From NCBI RefSeq assembly GCF_017355525.1, contig NZ_CP067395.1, forward strand, positions 2,418,001 to 2,482,000: 64,000 nt of DNA. The letters are read 5' to 3'. Positions within the stretch are counted from its first letter, which is position 1. The number at the start of each line of letters is the position of its first letter. Below, one piece after another: positions 53,611 through 62,828 of the stretch. The position numbers and the translations under genes were made by a program. Below the pieces are notes generated by a model. That model saw nothing but the letters and a program-made list of their open reading frames with translations, was not told the origin of the DNA and made no database searches. Source of the DNA: Lysobacter enzymogenes (lineage in GTDB: Bacteria > Pseudomonadota > Gammaproteobacteria > Xanthomonadales > Xanthomonadaceae).

Positions 53611-56193
53611 GTGCGCAAACCCCTCCGCCTGCTCCCGTTGTCGCTCTGCATCGCCATCGCCCTGCCCGCTTATGCGGCGGACGACAACGAGAACTGGGGG
53701 CTGTGCCCGCTGATCGACGCGGTGCCGTCCTTCGACGACGCCCCCGCCCCGACCGGCACCGCCGACCAGCGCTCCAGCCAGCCGACCGCGATCGACGGCG
53801 GCACCCTGCAGCGCGGCGGCGACGACCAGAACATCGTCGTCCAGGACAACGTCCGGCTCAGCCGCGGCGACCAGTTCCTCGGCACCGACAAGCTCAGCTA
53901 CAACCAGGAATCGGGCAAGTACACCGCCGAGGGCCATGTCCGCTACCAGGACTCGAGCATGCGCCTGGTCGCCGAGCACGCCGAGGGCGACCAGAACGCC
54001 GACCAGCACCAGATCGACGACGTCGAATACCAGCTGACCTCGCGCCGCGGCAACGGCGGCGCCGAGCGGATCCAGCTCAACGGCGCCAAGGGCGCGCTGC
54101 ACAGCTCGACCTATTCGACCTGCGCGCCGAACCAGCGCGCCTGGGAGCTGCGCGCCCACCGCATCGACATCGACACCGAGGAAGGCATGGGCGTGGCCCG
54201 CAACGCCACCCTGCGGATCGGCAAGATTCCGGTGCTGTACGTGCCGTGGTTCATGTTCCCGGTCGACGACCGCCGCCGCACCGGCCTGCTGTATCCGAAC
54301 ATCGGCATGTCCGGCAAGAACGGCTTCGACTGGCGCCAGCCGATCTACCTCAACCTGGCGCCGAACTACGACGCCACCTTGTTCCCGCGCTACATGACCC
54401 GCCGCGGCGCCGCCCTGGGCGTGGAGTTCCGCTGGCTGTACGAGAACGGCTCGGGCGAGACCTACGTCAACTGGATGCCGCGCGACGACCTCTCGCGCAA
54501 GGATCCGGACCGCTACAGCTACTACATCCGCGAAGGCAATCCGGTGCTGAAGCCGGGCGAGGCGATCCCGCTGCTGCCCGAAGGCCAGCGCCCGCGCGAC
54601 AACCGCGGCGAGTTCGCGTTCAAGGGCACCCACCGCTTCAACGGCACCTGGTACGCCGGCGCCAACCTGGCCTGGGTCAGCGACAAGTACTACCTGCAGG
54701 ACTTCAGCAACAGCCTGTACGGCCAGTCGGCGACCTCGCTGCGCAGCGAGATCGGCGTGTACGGCCGCGGCCGCTACTGGGACGCGAGCGTCATCGCCGA
54801 CCACAACCAGCTGGCCGACTTCACCCTGCAAGAAAGCTCGATGGCGTACGACCGCCTGCCGCGCGCGACCTTCCACTGGCAGCAGCCGATGCTGCCGTGG
54901 CTGGAAACCGGCGTCGACACCGAGGCCGTGCGGTTCCAGCACGCGGACGTGAAGTACGTCAGCAACGACCCGACTCCGGGCATCCCGGCCAGCCGGCGCG
55001 CCGAGATCCCGGGCGGCAGCCGCTTCGACGTGCGCCCGTTCGTCAGCTTCCCGTTGGAAGGCGCGGCTTGGTACATCCGGCCCAAGCTGGCCTGGCGCTA
55101 CACCGCCTACGAGCTCGACGCCAGCCTGGCCAAGCAGATCGCCAACCAGCGCGCCGACGCCTTCGTCGCGGCCAACTCGGGCACGGTCAAGACCGACGAG
55201 ATGGTGCGCGGCTTCTACGACAAGTCGCCGACCCGCAGCCTGCCGATCACCTCGATCGACGCCGGCCTGTACTTCGACCGCGAAACCGAAATCCGCGGCG
55301 ACCATTACGTGCACACCCTGGAGCCGCGCGTGTTCTACCTGCGCGCGCCGTACCGCGACCAGGACGGGCTGCCGCTGTTCGACACCAATCCGATGTCGTT
55401 CAGCTGGGGCGCGCTGTTCCGCGACAACCGCTACTCCGGCGCCGACCGCCAGACCGACGCCAACCAGCTGACCACCGCGCTGACCACCCGCCTGATCAAC
55501 TCCGAGGACGGCCGCGAGCGGCTCGCCGCGAGCATCGGCCAGATCCAGTACTTCGACGACATCCGCGTGGTCGCCGGCGCCGAAACCCCGATCAAGCAGG
55601 GCAAGTCGGCCTGGGTCGCCGACGTCAGCGTGTCGCCGACCGACCGCTGGACGATCAACGCCACCTACCAGTGGGACCCGCGCCTGCGCAGCGAGGACGT
55701 CGCCACCCTGCGCGCCCGCTACCTGTTCGGCAACGCCGGCGTGGTCAACTTCGCCTACCGCTACCGCCGCAACCTGGCCGCGCCTCCGGGCTCGCCGCGC
55801 GATCAGGCCGACCAGTACGAGCAGGCCGACGTCTCCTTCCTGTACCCGATCAACAACAACTGGAGCATCGTCGGCCGCTACTACTACTCGATCAAGGACA
55901 GCCGTCCGCTCGAGCAGATCGCCGGCGTGCAGTGGGAAAGCTGCTGCCTGGCGGTGCGCGCGATCGCCCGCCGTTACCAGCGCAACCGCTCCGAAGACCT
56001 GAACAGCTCGTTTCAGGTGGAGTTCGAACTCAAGGGTCTAGGCTCGGCGGGCCAGAACACGGAGAAGGTTTTGCGCCGTGCTATTCTCGGCTACAACCGC
56101 GACGACCTCTATTTGACGCCTCCGTCTCCCTCGGTCAGCCGCGAAAACCGCGGTCCCGGCGGCGACGAGGCCATCCTCGACCCGACCCTATGA
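53611..56193 (+). CDS. lptD: LPS-assembly outer-membrane protein LptD
   Basis: 860-residue outer-membrane beta barrel that inserts lipopolysaccharide with LptE. Signal peptide at 1-24 (MRKPLRLLPLSLCIAIALPAYA), N-terminal beta-jellyroll (DQNIVVQDNVRLSRGDQFLGTDKLSYNQESGKYTAEGHV), then the barrel with the plug-insertion motif VLYVPWFMFPVDDRRRTGLLYPNIG. Cysteines are in GLCPL, YSTCAPN and the late WESCCLAVRA pair, consistent with the LptD disulfides. GTG 53611 is chosen since it opens into a clean signal peptide; the frame is open to 53083. The stop overlaps the surA ATG. Confidence 0.96.
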   Translation: MRKPLRLLPLSLCIAIALPAYAADDNENWGLCPLIDAVPSFDDAPAPTGTADQRSSQPTAIDGGTLQRGGDDQNIVVQDNVRLSRGDQFLGTDKLSYNQESGKYTAEGHVRYQDSSMRLVAEHAEGDQNADQHQIDDVEYQLTSRRGNGGAERIQLNGAKGALHSSTYSTCAPNQRAWELRAHRIDIDTEEGMGVARNATLRIGKIPVLYVPWFMFPVDDRRRTGLLYPNIGMSGKNGFDWRQPIYLNLAPNYDATLFPRYMTRRGAALGVEFRWLYENGSGETYVNWMPRDDLSRKDPDRYSYYIREGNPVLKPGEAIPLLPEGQRPRDNRGEFAFKGTHRFNGTWYAGANLAWVSDKYYLQDFSNSLYGQSATSLRSEIGVYGRGRYWDASVIADHNQLADFTLQESSMAYDRLPRATFHWQQPMLPWLETGVDTEAVRFQHADVKYVSNDPTPGIPASRRAEIPGGSRFDVRPFVSFPLEGAAWYIRPKLAWRYTAYELDASLAKQIANQRADAFVAANSGTVKTDEMVRGFYDKSPTRSLPITSIDAGLYFDRETEIRGDHYVHTLEPRVFYLRAPYRDQDGLPLFDTNPMSFSWGALFRDNRYSGADRQTDANQLTTALTTRLINSEDGRERLAASIGQIQYFDDIRVVAGAETPIKQGKSAWVADVSVSPTDRWTINATYQWDPRLRSEDVATLRARYLFGNAGVVNFAYRYRRNLAAPPGSPRDQADQYEQADVSFLYPINNNWSIVGRYYYSIKDSRPLEQIAGVQWESCCLAVRAIARRYQRNRSEDLNSSFQVEFELKGLGSAGQNTEKVLRRAILGYNRDDLYLTPPSPSVSRENRGPGGDEAILDPTL

Positions 56194-57548
56194 ACAATCG
56201 TTTTGCGCGCACTCTGTCCGCGGGCGTTCTCGCCGCGGGCCTGCTGATCGGCAGCGTCCACGCCCAGGAGCTGCAGCCGATCGACCGCATCGCCGCGGTC
56301 GTGGACGAGGACGTGATCCTCAAGACCGAGCTCGACCGCGCGGTCGCCAACATCCTCAACCAGTACGCCGGCCGCAGCGAACAGCTGCCGCCGCGCGACG
56401 TGCTCGAACGCCAGGTGCTCGAGCGCCTGATCCTGCTGAAGCTGCAGGTCGCCCAGGCCCAGGGCACCGGCGTGCGCGTGACCGACCAGGAAATCGAGCA
56501 GGCCATCGCCGGCATCGCCCAGTCCAACCGCATCAGCGTCGACCAGCTGCGCCAGCAGATCGCCCGCGACGGCAGCTCCTACGCCGACTTCCGCAGCTCG
56601 ATCCGCGACGAACTGCTGGTCCAGCGCCTGCGCCAGCGCTTCGCCCAGACCCGGGTCTCGGTCAGCGACGCCGAAGTCGACGCCGCCCTGGCCGCCCAGG
56701 CCAACACCGGCACCCAGTACCACCTGGCGCACATCTTGATTTCGCTGCCCGAAGGCGCCACGCCCGAGCAGATCGCCACCGCGCAGAAGAAGGTCGACGG
56801 GGTCAAGACCCTGATCGACAAGGGCGAGATGGACTTCAACGCGGCCGCAGTGCGCTATTCCGACAGCCCCAACGCGCTGGAAGGCGGCGACCTGGGCTGG
56901 CGCAGCGTCGACGAAATCCCGGCCGCGTTCGCCGAGATGATGAAGTCGATGAAGGCCGGCGACGTGACCCAGCCGCTGCGCGGCCCGAGCGGCTTCCAGC
57001 TGCTGAAGCTGGTCGAGGTGCGCGACGCCTCCAAGTCCGGCCCGCAGATGGTCACCCAGTACCACGCCCGCCACATCCTGGTCCGGGTCAACGACAAGAT
57101 CACCGAAGCCCAGGCCAAGGCCAAGGCCGAGACCCTGCGCGCGCGCATCGCCGGCGGGGCCAAGTTCGAGGACGTGGTCAAGGAAAGCTCCGAAGACCTC
57201 GGCACCCAGGCCAAGGGCGGCGATCTGGGCTGGTTCACCCGCGACGAATTCGGTCCCGAGTTCGGCGGCGCGGTCGCGGCCCTGGGCGACAACGACATCT
57301 CGCAGCCGATCCACACCAGCGCGGGCTATCACATCGTCCAGCGCCTGGGCACGCGCGAAAGCGACATGGCCGACCAGAGCAAGCGCGCCCAGGTCCAGGA
57401 GACCATCGGCCGGCGCAAGCTGGAAGAAGAATGGAACCGCTTCCTGCGCGAGAAGCGCAGCGAGGCCTATGTCGACTTCCGCGTCGGCAAGGGCTCGGAA
57501 GGCAACCAACCGGGTACCGAAACCACGCTGCCGACCAAGGGCGGCTGA
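56190..57548 (+). CDS. surA: Periplasmic peptidyl-prolyl isomerase / chaperone SurA
   Basis: 452 residues. A signal peptide (ending GSVHAQ) is followed by the SurA N-domain (DRIAAVVDEDVILKTELDRAV), two parvulin domains (about 178-280 with YHLAHILISLPEG ... GGDLGWRS; about 290-395 with YHARHILVRV ... KGGDLGWF), and the C-terminal helix. Assists outer-membrane protein folding, including LptD encoded just before. ATG 56190 overlaps the lptD stop by four bases. Confidence 0.96.
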   Translation: MNNRFARTLSAGVLAAGLLIGSVHAQELQPIDRIAAVVDEDVILKTELDRAVANILNQYAGRSEQLPPRDVLERQVLERLILLKLQVAQAQGTGVRVTDQEIEQAIAGIAQSNRISVDQLRQQIARDGSSYADFRSSIRDELLVQRLRQRFAQTRVSVSDAEVDAALAAQANTGTQYHLAHILISLPEGATPEQIATAQKKVDGVKTLIDKGEMDFNAAAVRYSDSPNALEGGDLGWRSVDEIPAAFAEMMKSMKAGDVTQPLRGPSGFQLLKLVEVRDASKSGPQMVTQYHARHILVRVNDKITEAQAKAKAETLRARIAGGAKFEDVVKESSEDLGTQAKGGDLGWFTRDEFGPEFGGAVAALGDNDISQPIHTSAGYHIVQRLGTRESDMADQSKRAQVQETIGRRKLEEEWNRFLREKRSEAYVDFRVGKGSEGNQPGTETTLPTKGG

Positions 57549-57549
57549 C

Positions 57550-58557
57550 GTGACCCCGCCCCGGCTCGCGCTGGTGCCGGGCGAGCCGGCCGGCGTCGGG
57601 CCGGAGCTGTGCGTGCGGCTGCTGCAACAGCCGCGCGACTACGATCTGATCTGCTACGCCGACCCGCGCAGCCTGCGCGCCGCGGCCGACGCCCTCGCCC
57701 TGCCGCTGACCCTGCTGCCGCCCGACCGCCCTTCGCGCGCGCCGGGCGAGGTCGCCGTGGTCGACATCCGCAACCCCGTGCACCCCGCCTTCGGCACGCC
57801 CGAGCCCGGCAACGCCGCGGCCGTAATCCAGGCCCTGCGCGACGCCGCCCAGGCCTGCCTGGACGGGCGCCTGGACGGGATCATCACCGGCCCGGTGCAC
57901 AAGGCCGTCATCAACGAGGGCGGCATCGCCTACACCGGCACCACCGAGCTGCTGGCGCAGCAGGCCGGCTGCGAGGTGGTGATGATGCTGGCCAACGACA
58001 TCGTCCGGGTCGCCCTGGCGACCACCCACCTGCCGCTGCGCGCGGTCGCCGAGGCGATCGCGGCCGAGCCGCTGGCGCGGACCCTGCGCACCGTCGACGC
58101 CGCGCTGCGCGGCGATTTCGGCCTGGAACGCCCGCGCATCGCCGTGCTCGGCCTGAACCCGCACGCCGGCGAAGCCGGGCACCTGGGCCGGGAGGAGATC
58201 GAGGTCATCGAGCCGGTGCTGGCCGCGCTGCGCGGCGAGGGCCTGGACCTGATCGGCCCGCTGCCGGCCGACACCGCGTTCCTGCCGGCCAAGCTGGCCG
58301 GCTTCGACGCGGTCGTCGCGATGTACCACGACCAGGGCCTGCCGGTGCTCAAGTACAGCGGCTTCGAGCGCGCGGTGAACCTGACCCTGGGGCTACCCTA
58401 TCCGCGCGTCGCGGTCGACCACGGCACCGCCCTGGACCTGGCCGGGCGCGGCCTGGCCGACCCGTCCAGCCTGATCGCCGCCGCCGAAACCTGCGCCCGC
58501 ATCGCCCAGATTCGTTCGTCCCGCACCACCCGCATTCCGCCCGGAGGCTCGCCATGA
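57550..58557 (+). CDS. pdxA: 4-hydroxythreonine-4-phosphate dehydrogenase
   Basis: Vitamin B6 biosynthesis enzyme, 335 residues, NAD-dependent. Typical segments are LALVPGEPAGVGPEL at the start, GIITGPVHKAVINEGGIAYTGTTELLA, the metal-binding histidines in TTHLPLRAV, GLNPHAGEAGHLG and VAMYHDQGLPVLKY, then VNLTLGLPYPRVAVDHGTALDLAG. GTG 57550 follows the surA stop by one base; the frame is open upstream to 57469. Product start is thus short, as in other members. Confidence 0.95.
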   Translation: MTPPRLALVPGEPAGVGPELCVRLLQQPRDYDLICYADPRSLRAAADALALPLTLLPPDRPSRAPGEVAVVDIRNPVHPAFGTPEPGNAAAVIQALRDAAQACLDGRLDGIITGPVHKAVINEGGIAYTGTTELLAQQAGCEVVMMLANDIVRVALATTHLPLRAVAEAIAAEPLARTLRTVDAALRGDFGLERPRIAVLGLNPHAGEAGHLGREEIEVIEPVLAALRGEGLDLIGPLPADTAFLPAKLAGFDAVVAMYHDQGLPVLKYSGFERAVNLTLGLPYPRVAVDHGTALDLAGRGLADPSSLIAAAETCARIAQIRSSRTTRIPPGGSP

Positions 58558-59399
58558 CCGGCACCGCCAAGACCCACGCCAAGGGCTTCAAGCCCGAGGC
58601 CAAGAAGCATCTGGGCCAGCACTTCCTGCACGACCGCAACGTCATCGCGATGATCGTGCAGGCAGTGGACCCGAAACCCGGCGACCGCCTGGTCGAGATC
58701 GGCCCCGGCCAGGGCGCAATCACCTTCCCGCTGCTCGACCGCCACGGCGAGCTGACGGTGATCGAGTTCGACCGCGACCTGATCTTCCCGCTGACCGAGT
58801 CGGCACGCACGCACGGCACGCTGGAAGTGATCCATCGCGACGTGCTGACGGTGGACTTCAGCGCGCTGGCGCACAACGGCGGCCCGATCCGGCTGGTCGG
58901 CAACCTGCCCTACAACCTGTCCTCGCCGATCCTGTTCCACGCGCTGGAGCACGCCGCGGCGATCCGCGACATGCATTTCATGCTGCAAAAGGAAGTCGTC
59001 GACCGCATGGCCGCGGCGCCCGGCAGCAAGGTCTACGGCCGCCTGAGCGTGATGCTGCAGGCCTATTGCGAGGTGATCGCGCTGTTCGACGTGCCGCCGG
59101 CCGCGTTCCGGCCGCCGCCGAAGGTCGACTCGGCAGTGGTGCGGATGATTCCGCTGGCGCCGGAGCGGATCGGCATCGACGACCGGGCCCTGTTCGCGCG
59201 GGTCGTCCGCGACGCCTTCGGCCAGCGTCGCAAGACCCTGCGCAACGCCTTGTCGCTGGTCTGCGACGGCGCCTCGATCGAAGCCGCCGGGCTGCGTCCC
59301 GACGCCCGCGCCGAGCAACTGGACGTGGCCGAGTTCGTGCGCCTGAGCAACTGGCTGCGCGCGCACGACAAAGTCCTGCCCGATCCGTCCGCGGCCTGA
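58554..59399 (+). CDS. rsmA: 16S rRNA dimethyladenosine transferase
   Basis: SAM-dependent N6,N6-dimethyltransferase for two adenines near the 3' end of 16S rRNA, 281 residues. Motifs: KKHLGQHFLHDRNVI, LVEIGPGQGAITFPLL, VIEFDRDL, and the catalytic LVGNLPYNLSSPILF. The C-terminal FRPPPKVDSAVVRMIPL and QRRKTLRNAL follow the family. ATG 58554 overlaps the pdxA stop (ATGA). Also known as ksgA. Confidence 0.96.
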   Translation: MTGTAKTHAKGFKPEAKKHLGQHFLHDRNVIAMIVQAVDPKPGDRLVEIGPGQGAITFPLLDRHGELTVIEFDRDLIFPLTESARTHGTLEVIHRDVLTVDFSALAHNGGPIRLVGNLPYNLSSPILFHALEHAAAIRDMHFMLQKEVVDRMAAAPGSKVYGRLSVMLQAYCEVIALFDVPPAAFRPPPKVDSAVVRMIPLAPERIGIDDRALFARVVRDAFGQRRKTLRNALSLVCDGASIEAAGLRPDARAEQLDVAEFVRLSNWLRAHDKVLPDPSAA

Positions 59400-59570
59400 C
59401 CGCGGCGGCGCGCGCGGATCCGTCCGCCGCGCCCGCAGCGGCCGGCGCCGGCCGGCTCCGCACGGCCTGCGTCCGCGATCCCAGCGCCCTCGCCCGGGAC
59501 GTTTTGCCCCTCCCCGCGTTATTGCCTCAACTCATTCCCGCTTCATCCCCGCTTTGCTTAAACTGCCGCC

Positions 59571-59954
59571 ATGAACCGCCCCACCGAATACGTCTTCGAC
59601 ATCGACGTGGCGACCCGCTACCTGGACGATCAATCCGCTCCGGAGCAGGACCGCTACGTGTTCGCCTACACCATCCACATCCGCAACGCCGGCAAGATTC
59701 CCGCGCGCCTGATCTCGCGCCATTGGGTGATCACCGACGCCAACGGCAAGGTGCAGGAAGTGCGCGGCGACGGCGTGGTCGGCGAGCAGCCGTGGCTGCG
59801 TCCGGGCGACGATTACGAATACACCTCCGGCGCCGTGCTGGAGACCAGCCTGGGCACGATGGAAGGCAGCTACGCGATGGTGGCCGACGACGGCACCCGT
59901 TTCGACGCGCCGGTTCCGTCGTTCACCCTGACCGTGCCGCGCACGTTGCACTGA
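59571..59954 (+). CDS. apaG: ApaG (DUF525) protein
   Basis: 127-residue immunoglobulin-like fold protein. Family features are DIDVATRYLDDQSAPEQDRYVFAYTIHIRNAG, LISRHWVITDANGKVQEVRGDGVVGEQPWLRPG and LGTMEGSYAMVADDG. Precise function is not established; it is co-encoded with apaH in many Proteobacteria. A 171-bp gap separates it from rsmA. Confidence 0.95.
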   Translation: MNRPTEYVFDIDVATRYLDDQSAPEQDRYVFAYTIHIRNAGKIPARLISRHWVITDANGKVQEVRGDGVVGEQPWLRPGDDYEYTSGAVLETSLGTMEGSYAMVADDGTRFDAPVPSFTLTVPRTLH

Positions 59955-59967
59955 GCGCGGACGGCAC

Positions 59968-60873
59968 ATGAGCGTTTGGGCAATCGGCGACCTGCAAGGC
60001 TGTTACGACGCCACCCAGCGGTTGCTGGAGCGGCTGAAATTCGATCCGGCGCAGGACAAACTCTGGTTCTGCGGCGACCTGGTCAACCGCGGCGGGCAAT
60101 CCCTGGAAACCCTGCGCCTGGTGCACTCGCTGCGCGAGCACAGCGTCGTGGTGCTGGGCAACCACGACCTGTCGCTGCTGGCGATCGGCCAGCGCACCGA
60201 GGAAGAAAAGCGCAAGGTCAATCCCGACCTGCAGCGCATCGTCCTGGCCGAGGACGGCGAATCGCTGCTGGACTGGCTGCGCATGCAGAAACTGGTCCAC
60301 GCCGACCGTTCGCTCGGCTGGATGATGGTGCACGCCGGGCTCGCGCCGCGCTGGACCACGGCGATGGCCGAGCGCCATGCGCGCGAGGTCGAGGAGCGCC
60401 TGCACGGCGACCAGTACCGGCGCCTGCTGAAGAACATGTACGGCGACCGCCCGGCCTGGAATCCCAAGCTGGCCGGCATCGACCGCCATCGCGCGATCAT
60501 CAACATCTTCACCCGCCTGCGCTATTGCACGCCGCGCGGCCGCATCGCGTTCGAGGACAAGGGCAGCCCCGGCACCCAGCCGGTCGGCCTGTACCCGTGG
60601 TACGAAGTGCCGGGCCGGGCCGAACGCGATCTCAAGATCGTGTGCGGGCATTGGTCGACGCTGGGCCTGTTCATCGGCCATGGCGTGCACGCGATCGACA
60701 CCGGCGCGGTCTGGGGCGGCAAGCTGACCGCGTTGCAGCTCGACACCGACGAGTTGCGGCTGGTGCAGGTGCCCGGCCGCGACGTGCCGGCGCATCCGCC
60801 GCGGCCGCGGCCGCCGCGGCCGGCGAATCCCGGTTCGAATTCGCAATCGAATTCGAAACCGCACTCGAACTGA
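59968..60873 (+). CDS. apaH: Diadenosine tetraphosphatase (symmetrical)
   Basis: 301-residue metallophosphatase cleaving Ap4A to two ADP. Phosphoesterase motifs are AIGDLQGCYD, CGDLVNRGGQSLE, VLGNHDLSLLAIG and later HAGLAP and the CGHWSTLGLF histidine region. The tail from about 270 is Pro/Arg-rich and ends in an Asn/Ser-rich stretch. It is 13 bp after apaG and is followed by the DUF1287 gene after 13 bp, in one likely operon. Confidence 0.95.
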   Translation: MSVWAIGDLQGCYDATQRLLERLKFDPAQDKLWFCGDLVNRGGQSLETLRLVHSLREHSVVVLGNHDLSLLAIGQRTEEEKRKVNPDLQRIVLAEDGESLLDWLRMQKLVHADRSLGWMMVHAGLAPRWTTAMAERHAREVEERLHGDQYRRLLKNMYGDRPAWNPKLAGIDRHRAIINIFTRLRYCTPRGRIAFEDKGSPGTQPVGLYPWYEVPGRAERDLKIVCGHWSTLGLFIGHGVHAIDTGAVWGGKLTALQLDTDELRLVQVPGRDVPAHPPRPRPPRPANPGSNSQSNSKPHSN

Positions 60874-60886
60874 GCGGAGCCTGCGC

Positions 60887-61642
60887 ATGCGCCACGGATG
60901 GCGGAACGGTTGCGATCTTCGTCCGCCGCGCGCGGCGCGTTCGCTGGCAGCGCGCGAACCGGCGAACGCGCTCGCGTTGCGCATCGCGGCGCCGCTGCTC
61001 GCTCTGCTCGCCGCGGCCTGCTCGCAGTCGTCCGCGCCGCCGGCGCAACGCGTCGAAACCCGGGCGTGGCCGGCGCCTGCGGCGCAACCCGCCGCGCCCT
61101 CGCCGCCGCTGGTCGCGGCCGCGCGCGCGCAGGTCGGCGTGGTCCGGCGGTACGACCCGGCGTACGTGCAACTGGACTACCCCGGCGGCGACGTCGCGCC
61201 CGACCGCGGCGTCTGCACCGACGTGGTGATCCGCGCGCTGCGCGTGCAGGGCCTGGACCTGCAGCGCCAAGTGCACGAAGACATGCGCGCGAACTTCGCC
61301 GCATATCCGTCGTTGTGGCGCGCGAGTTCGACGGACCGCAGCATCGACCACCGCCGCGTGCCGAACCTGCGCCGTTGGTTCGAGCGCCAGGGCTGGTCGC
61401 TGCCGGTCAGCGCGCAGGCCGGCGACTACCGCGCCGGCGACGTGGTGACCTGGAACCTCGGCCGCGGCCAGACCCACATCGGCATCGTCTCCGACCGCCG
61501 CTCGTGGGACCGGCAGCGGCCGCTGGTCCTGCACAACATCGCCCGCGGCACCCAGGAGGAAGACGTGCTGTTCGCCTACGAAATCACCGGGCGCTATCGG
61601 CCGCAACTGGCGGCGACGGCGACGGCGACGGCCTCGCGCTGA
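60887..61642 (+). CDS. DUF1287 lipoprotein
   Basis: 251 residues. A long Arg-rich N-terminus precedes a lipobox-like LLAAAC (residues about 40-45), so an inner-leaflet or outer-membrane lipoprotein is likely. The DUF1287 domain (about 75-240) shows DPAYVQLDYPGGDVAPDRGVCTDVVIRAL and the GDVVTWNLGRGQTHIGIVSDRRS block. DUF1287 belongs to the NlpC/P60-like papain fold, with Cys in GVCTD and His in GQTHIGIV as candidate active-site residues. Substrate unknown. Confidence 0.88.
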   Translation: MRHGWRNGCDLRPPRAARSLAAREPANALALRIAAPLLALLAAACSQSSAPPAQRVETRAWPAPAAQPAAPSPPLVAAARAQVGVVRRYDPAYVQLDYPGGDVAPDRGVCTDVVIRALRVQGLDLQRQVHEDMRANFAAYPSLWRASSTDRSIDHRRVPNLRRWFERQGWSLPVSAQAGDYRAGDVVTWNLGRGQTHIGIVSDRRSWDRQRPLVLHNIARGTQEEDVLFAYEITGRYRPQLAATATATASR

Positions 61643-61655
61643 GCGGAGCGATGCG

Positions 61656-62276
61656 ATGACCGCCGGACTGCCGCAACCGCCGCACGAACCGGGCCGCCAG
61701 CCGACGGTGGCCGAGTCGCTGGACGCCATCGCGGAATGGTCGGAAGCGAGGAAACGGCGCAGGAGGACGCTGCTGCTGTTTTACGCCAGCGTCGTGGTCG
61801 CGCTGGTCCTGGCTCAGATCGTCCTGGTCAATCTCAATCCGCCGCAGCCGGCGCAGAACCCGGCACCGGCGCCCTCCGCCGCGGCGCCGACGGCTTCCAC
61901 GCCCGCCGCCGACCCGATCGCGGACCGCGCGTTCGACGCGACGCTCGACCGCCTGCAAGCCGAAAGCGCGGCGAGCGCCGATGGGCGCGAACGCACCCGC
62001 GCCCATCGCTCGCAGTTGCAGCAAGCCATCGACCGAGCCGGGCTCGAACTGAAGATAGAACGCTTCGAATGCGGCCCGCGTTTGTGTGCGGCCTGGCTGC
62101 TCGGCGGCGGCGACGCCTACGACGGGCTCAACGCGGCGCTGCCGACGATGCCGCAAGCGCCGCTGCGCGCCATCGCCGGCGCCGCCACGCTGCCGGAGCA
62201 ACGCAGGCATCCGCTGCTGCTGTCGATCGGTACGGACGCCGACGCGGCGGACACGGCGCCGACCGCCGCGCCCTGA
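61656..62276 (+). CDS. Single-pass membrane protein, unknown function
   Basis: 206 residues. A short cytoplasmic part (SLDAIAEWSEARKRRRR) is followed by one membrane helix (LLLFYASVVVALVLAQIVLVN) and a periplasmic Pro/Ala linker plus a C-terminal domain (LELKIERFECGPRLCAAWLLGGGDAYDGLNAAL). Two nearby cysteines in ECGPRLCAAW may form a disulfide. No family assigned. It is 13 bp after the DUF1287 gene and ends just before the convergent folA. Confidence 0.75.
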   Translation: MTAGLPQPPHEPGRQPTVAESLDAIAEWSEARKRRRRTLLLFYASVVVALVLAQIVLVNLNPPQPAQNPAPAPSAAAPTASTPAADPIADRAFDATLDRLQAESAASADGRERTRAHRSQLQQAIDRAGLELKIERFECGPRLCAAWLLGGGDAYDGLNAALPTMPQAPLRAIAGAATLPEQRRHPLLLSIGTDADAADTAPTAAP

Positions 62277-62294
62277 GCGCAGCCGCCCGCCGTT

Positions 62295-62828
62295 TCAGTC
62301 CATGCCGAGGCGGACGTAGTCGACGTACTCGAAATCGAATTCGTTGCGCTCGTCGGCGCGGTGGCGCTCGCGCGCGGTCTCGCGCCACTCGGCCGCATCG
62401 AAACGCGGGAAGAACGCGTCGGCGTCGGCGACCGCGGTGTCGACCCGGGTCAGGTACAGCCGCGTCGCCGACGGCAGGCACAGCGCGTAGATCTCGCCGC
62501 CGCCGATCACGCACAGCTCGGCGGCGCCGTCGGCCGCGGCCAGTTCCAGCGCCTGCTCGGTCGAGCCTACCGCCTCCATGCCCGCGAACGGCGCCGCGCC
62601 GGAACGGGTCAGCACCAGATTGCGCCGGCCCGGCAGCGCGCGGCCGAGCGACTGCGCGGTCTTGCGCCCCATCAACAGCGGCTTGCCCAGGGTCAGCGCC
62701 TTGAAGCGCTTGAGATCGTCGGACAAACGCCACGGCAGCGCATTGCCGCGGCCGATGGCGTGTTCGCGGTCGAGCGCGGCGATCAGGCTCAGGCGTGGCG
62801 CGGAAGTTGCGGATGCGGATGTAGTCAT
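62295..62828 (-). CDS. folA: Dihydrofolate reductase
   Basis: 177-residue enzyme regenerating tetrahydrofolate with NADPH. Family motifs are LSLIAALDREHAIGRGNALPWRLSDDLKRFKALTLGKPLLMGRKTAQSL, the NADPH-site IGGGEIYAL and the C-terminal RVDTAVADADAFFP. Start ATG 62826-62828, overlapping the stop of the upstream lipoprotein gene (ATGA), within an open frame that runs to 63197. Works with thyA at the window end. Confidence 0.95.
   Translation of the reverse strand: MTTSASATSAPRLSLIAALDREHAIGRGNALPWRLSDDLKRFKALTLGKPLLMGRKTAQSLGRALPGRRNLVLTRSGAAPFAGMEAVGSTEQALELAAADGAAELCVIGGGEIYALCLPSATRLYLTRVDTAVADADAFFPRFDAAEWRETARERHRADERNEFDFEYVDYVRLGMD

Noticed and set aside
53439..57548. 1369-codon frame seeming to fuse an N-terminal part to SurA
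   Set aside because: The upstream part is an out-of-frame reading of lptD; surA has its own ATG overlapping the lptD stop.
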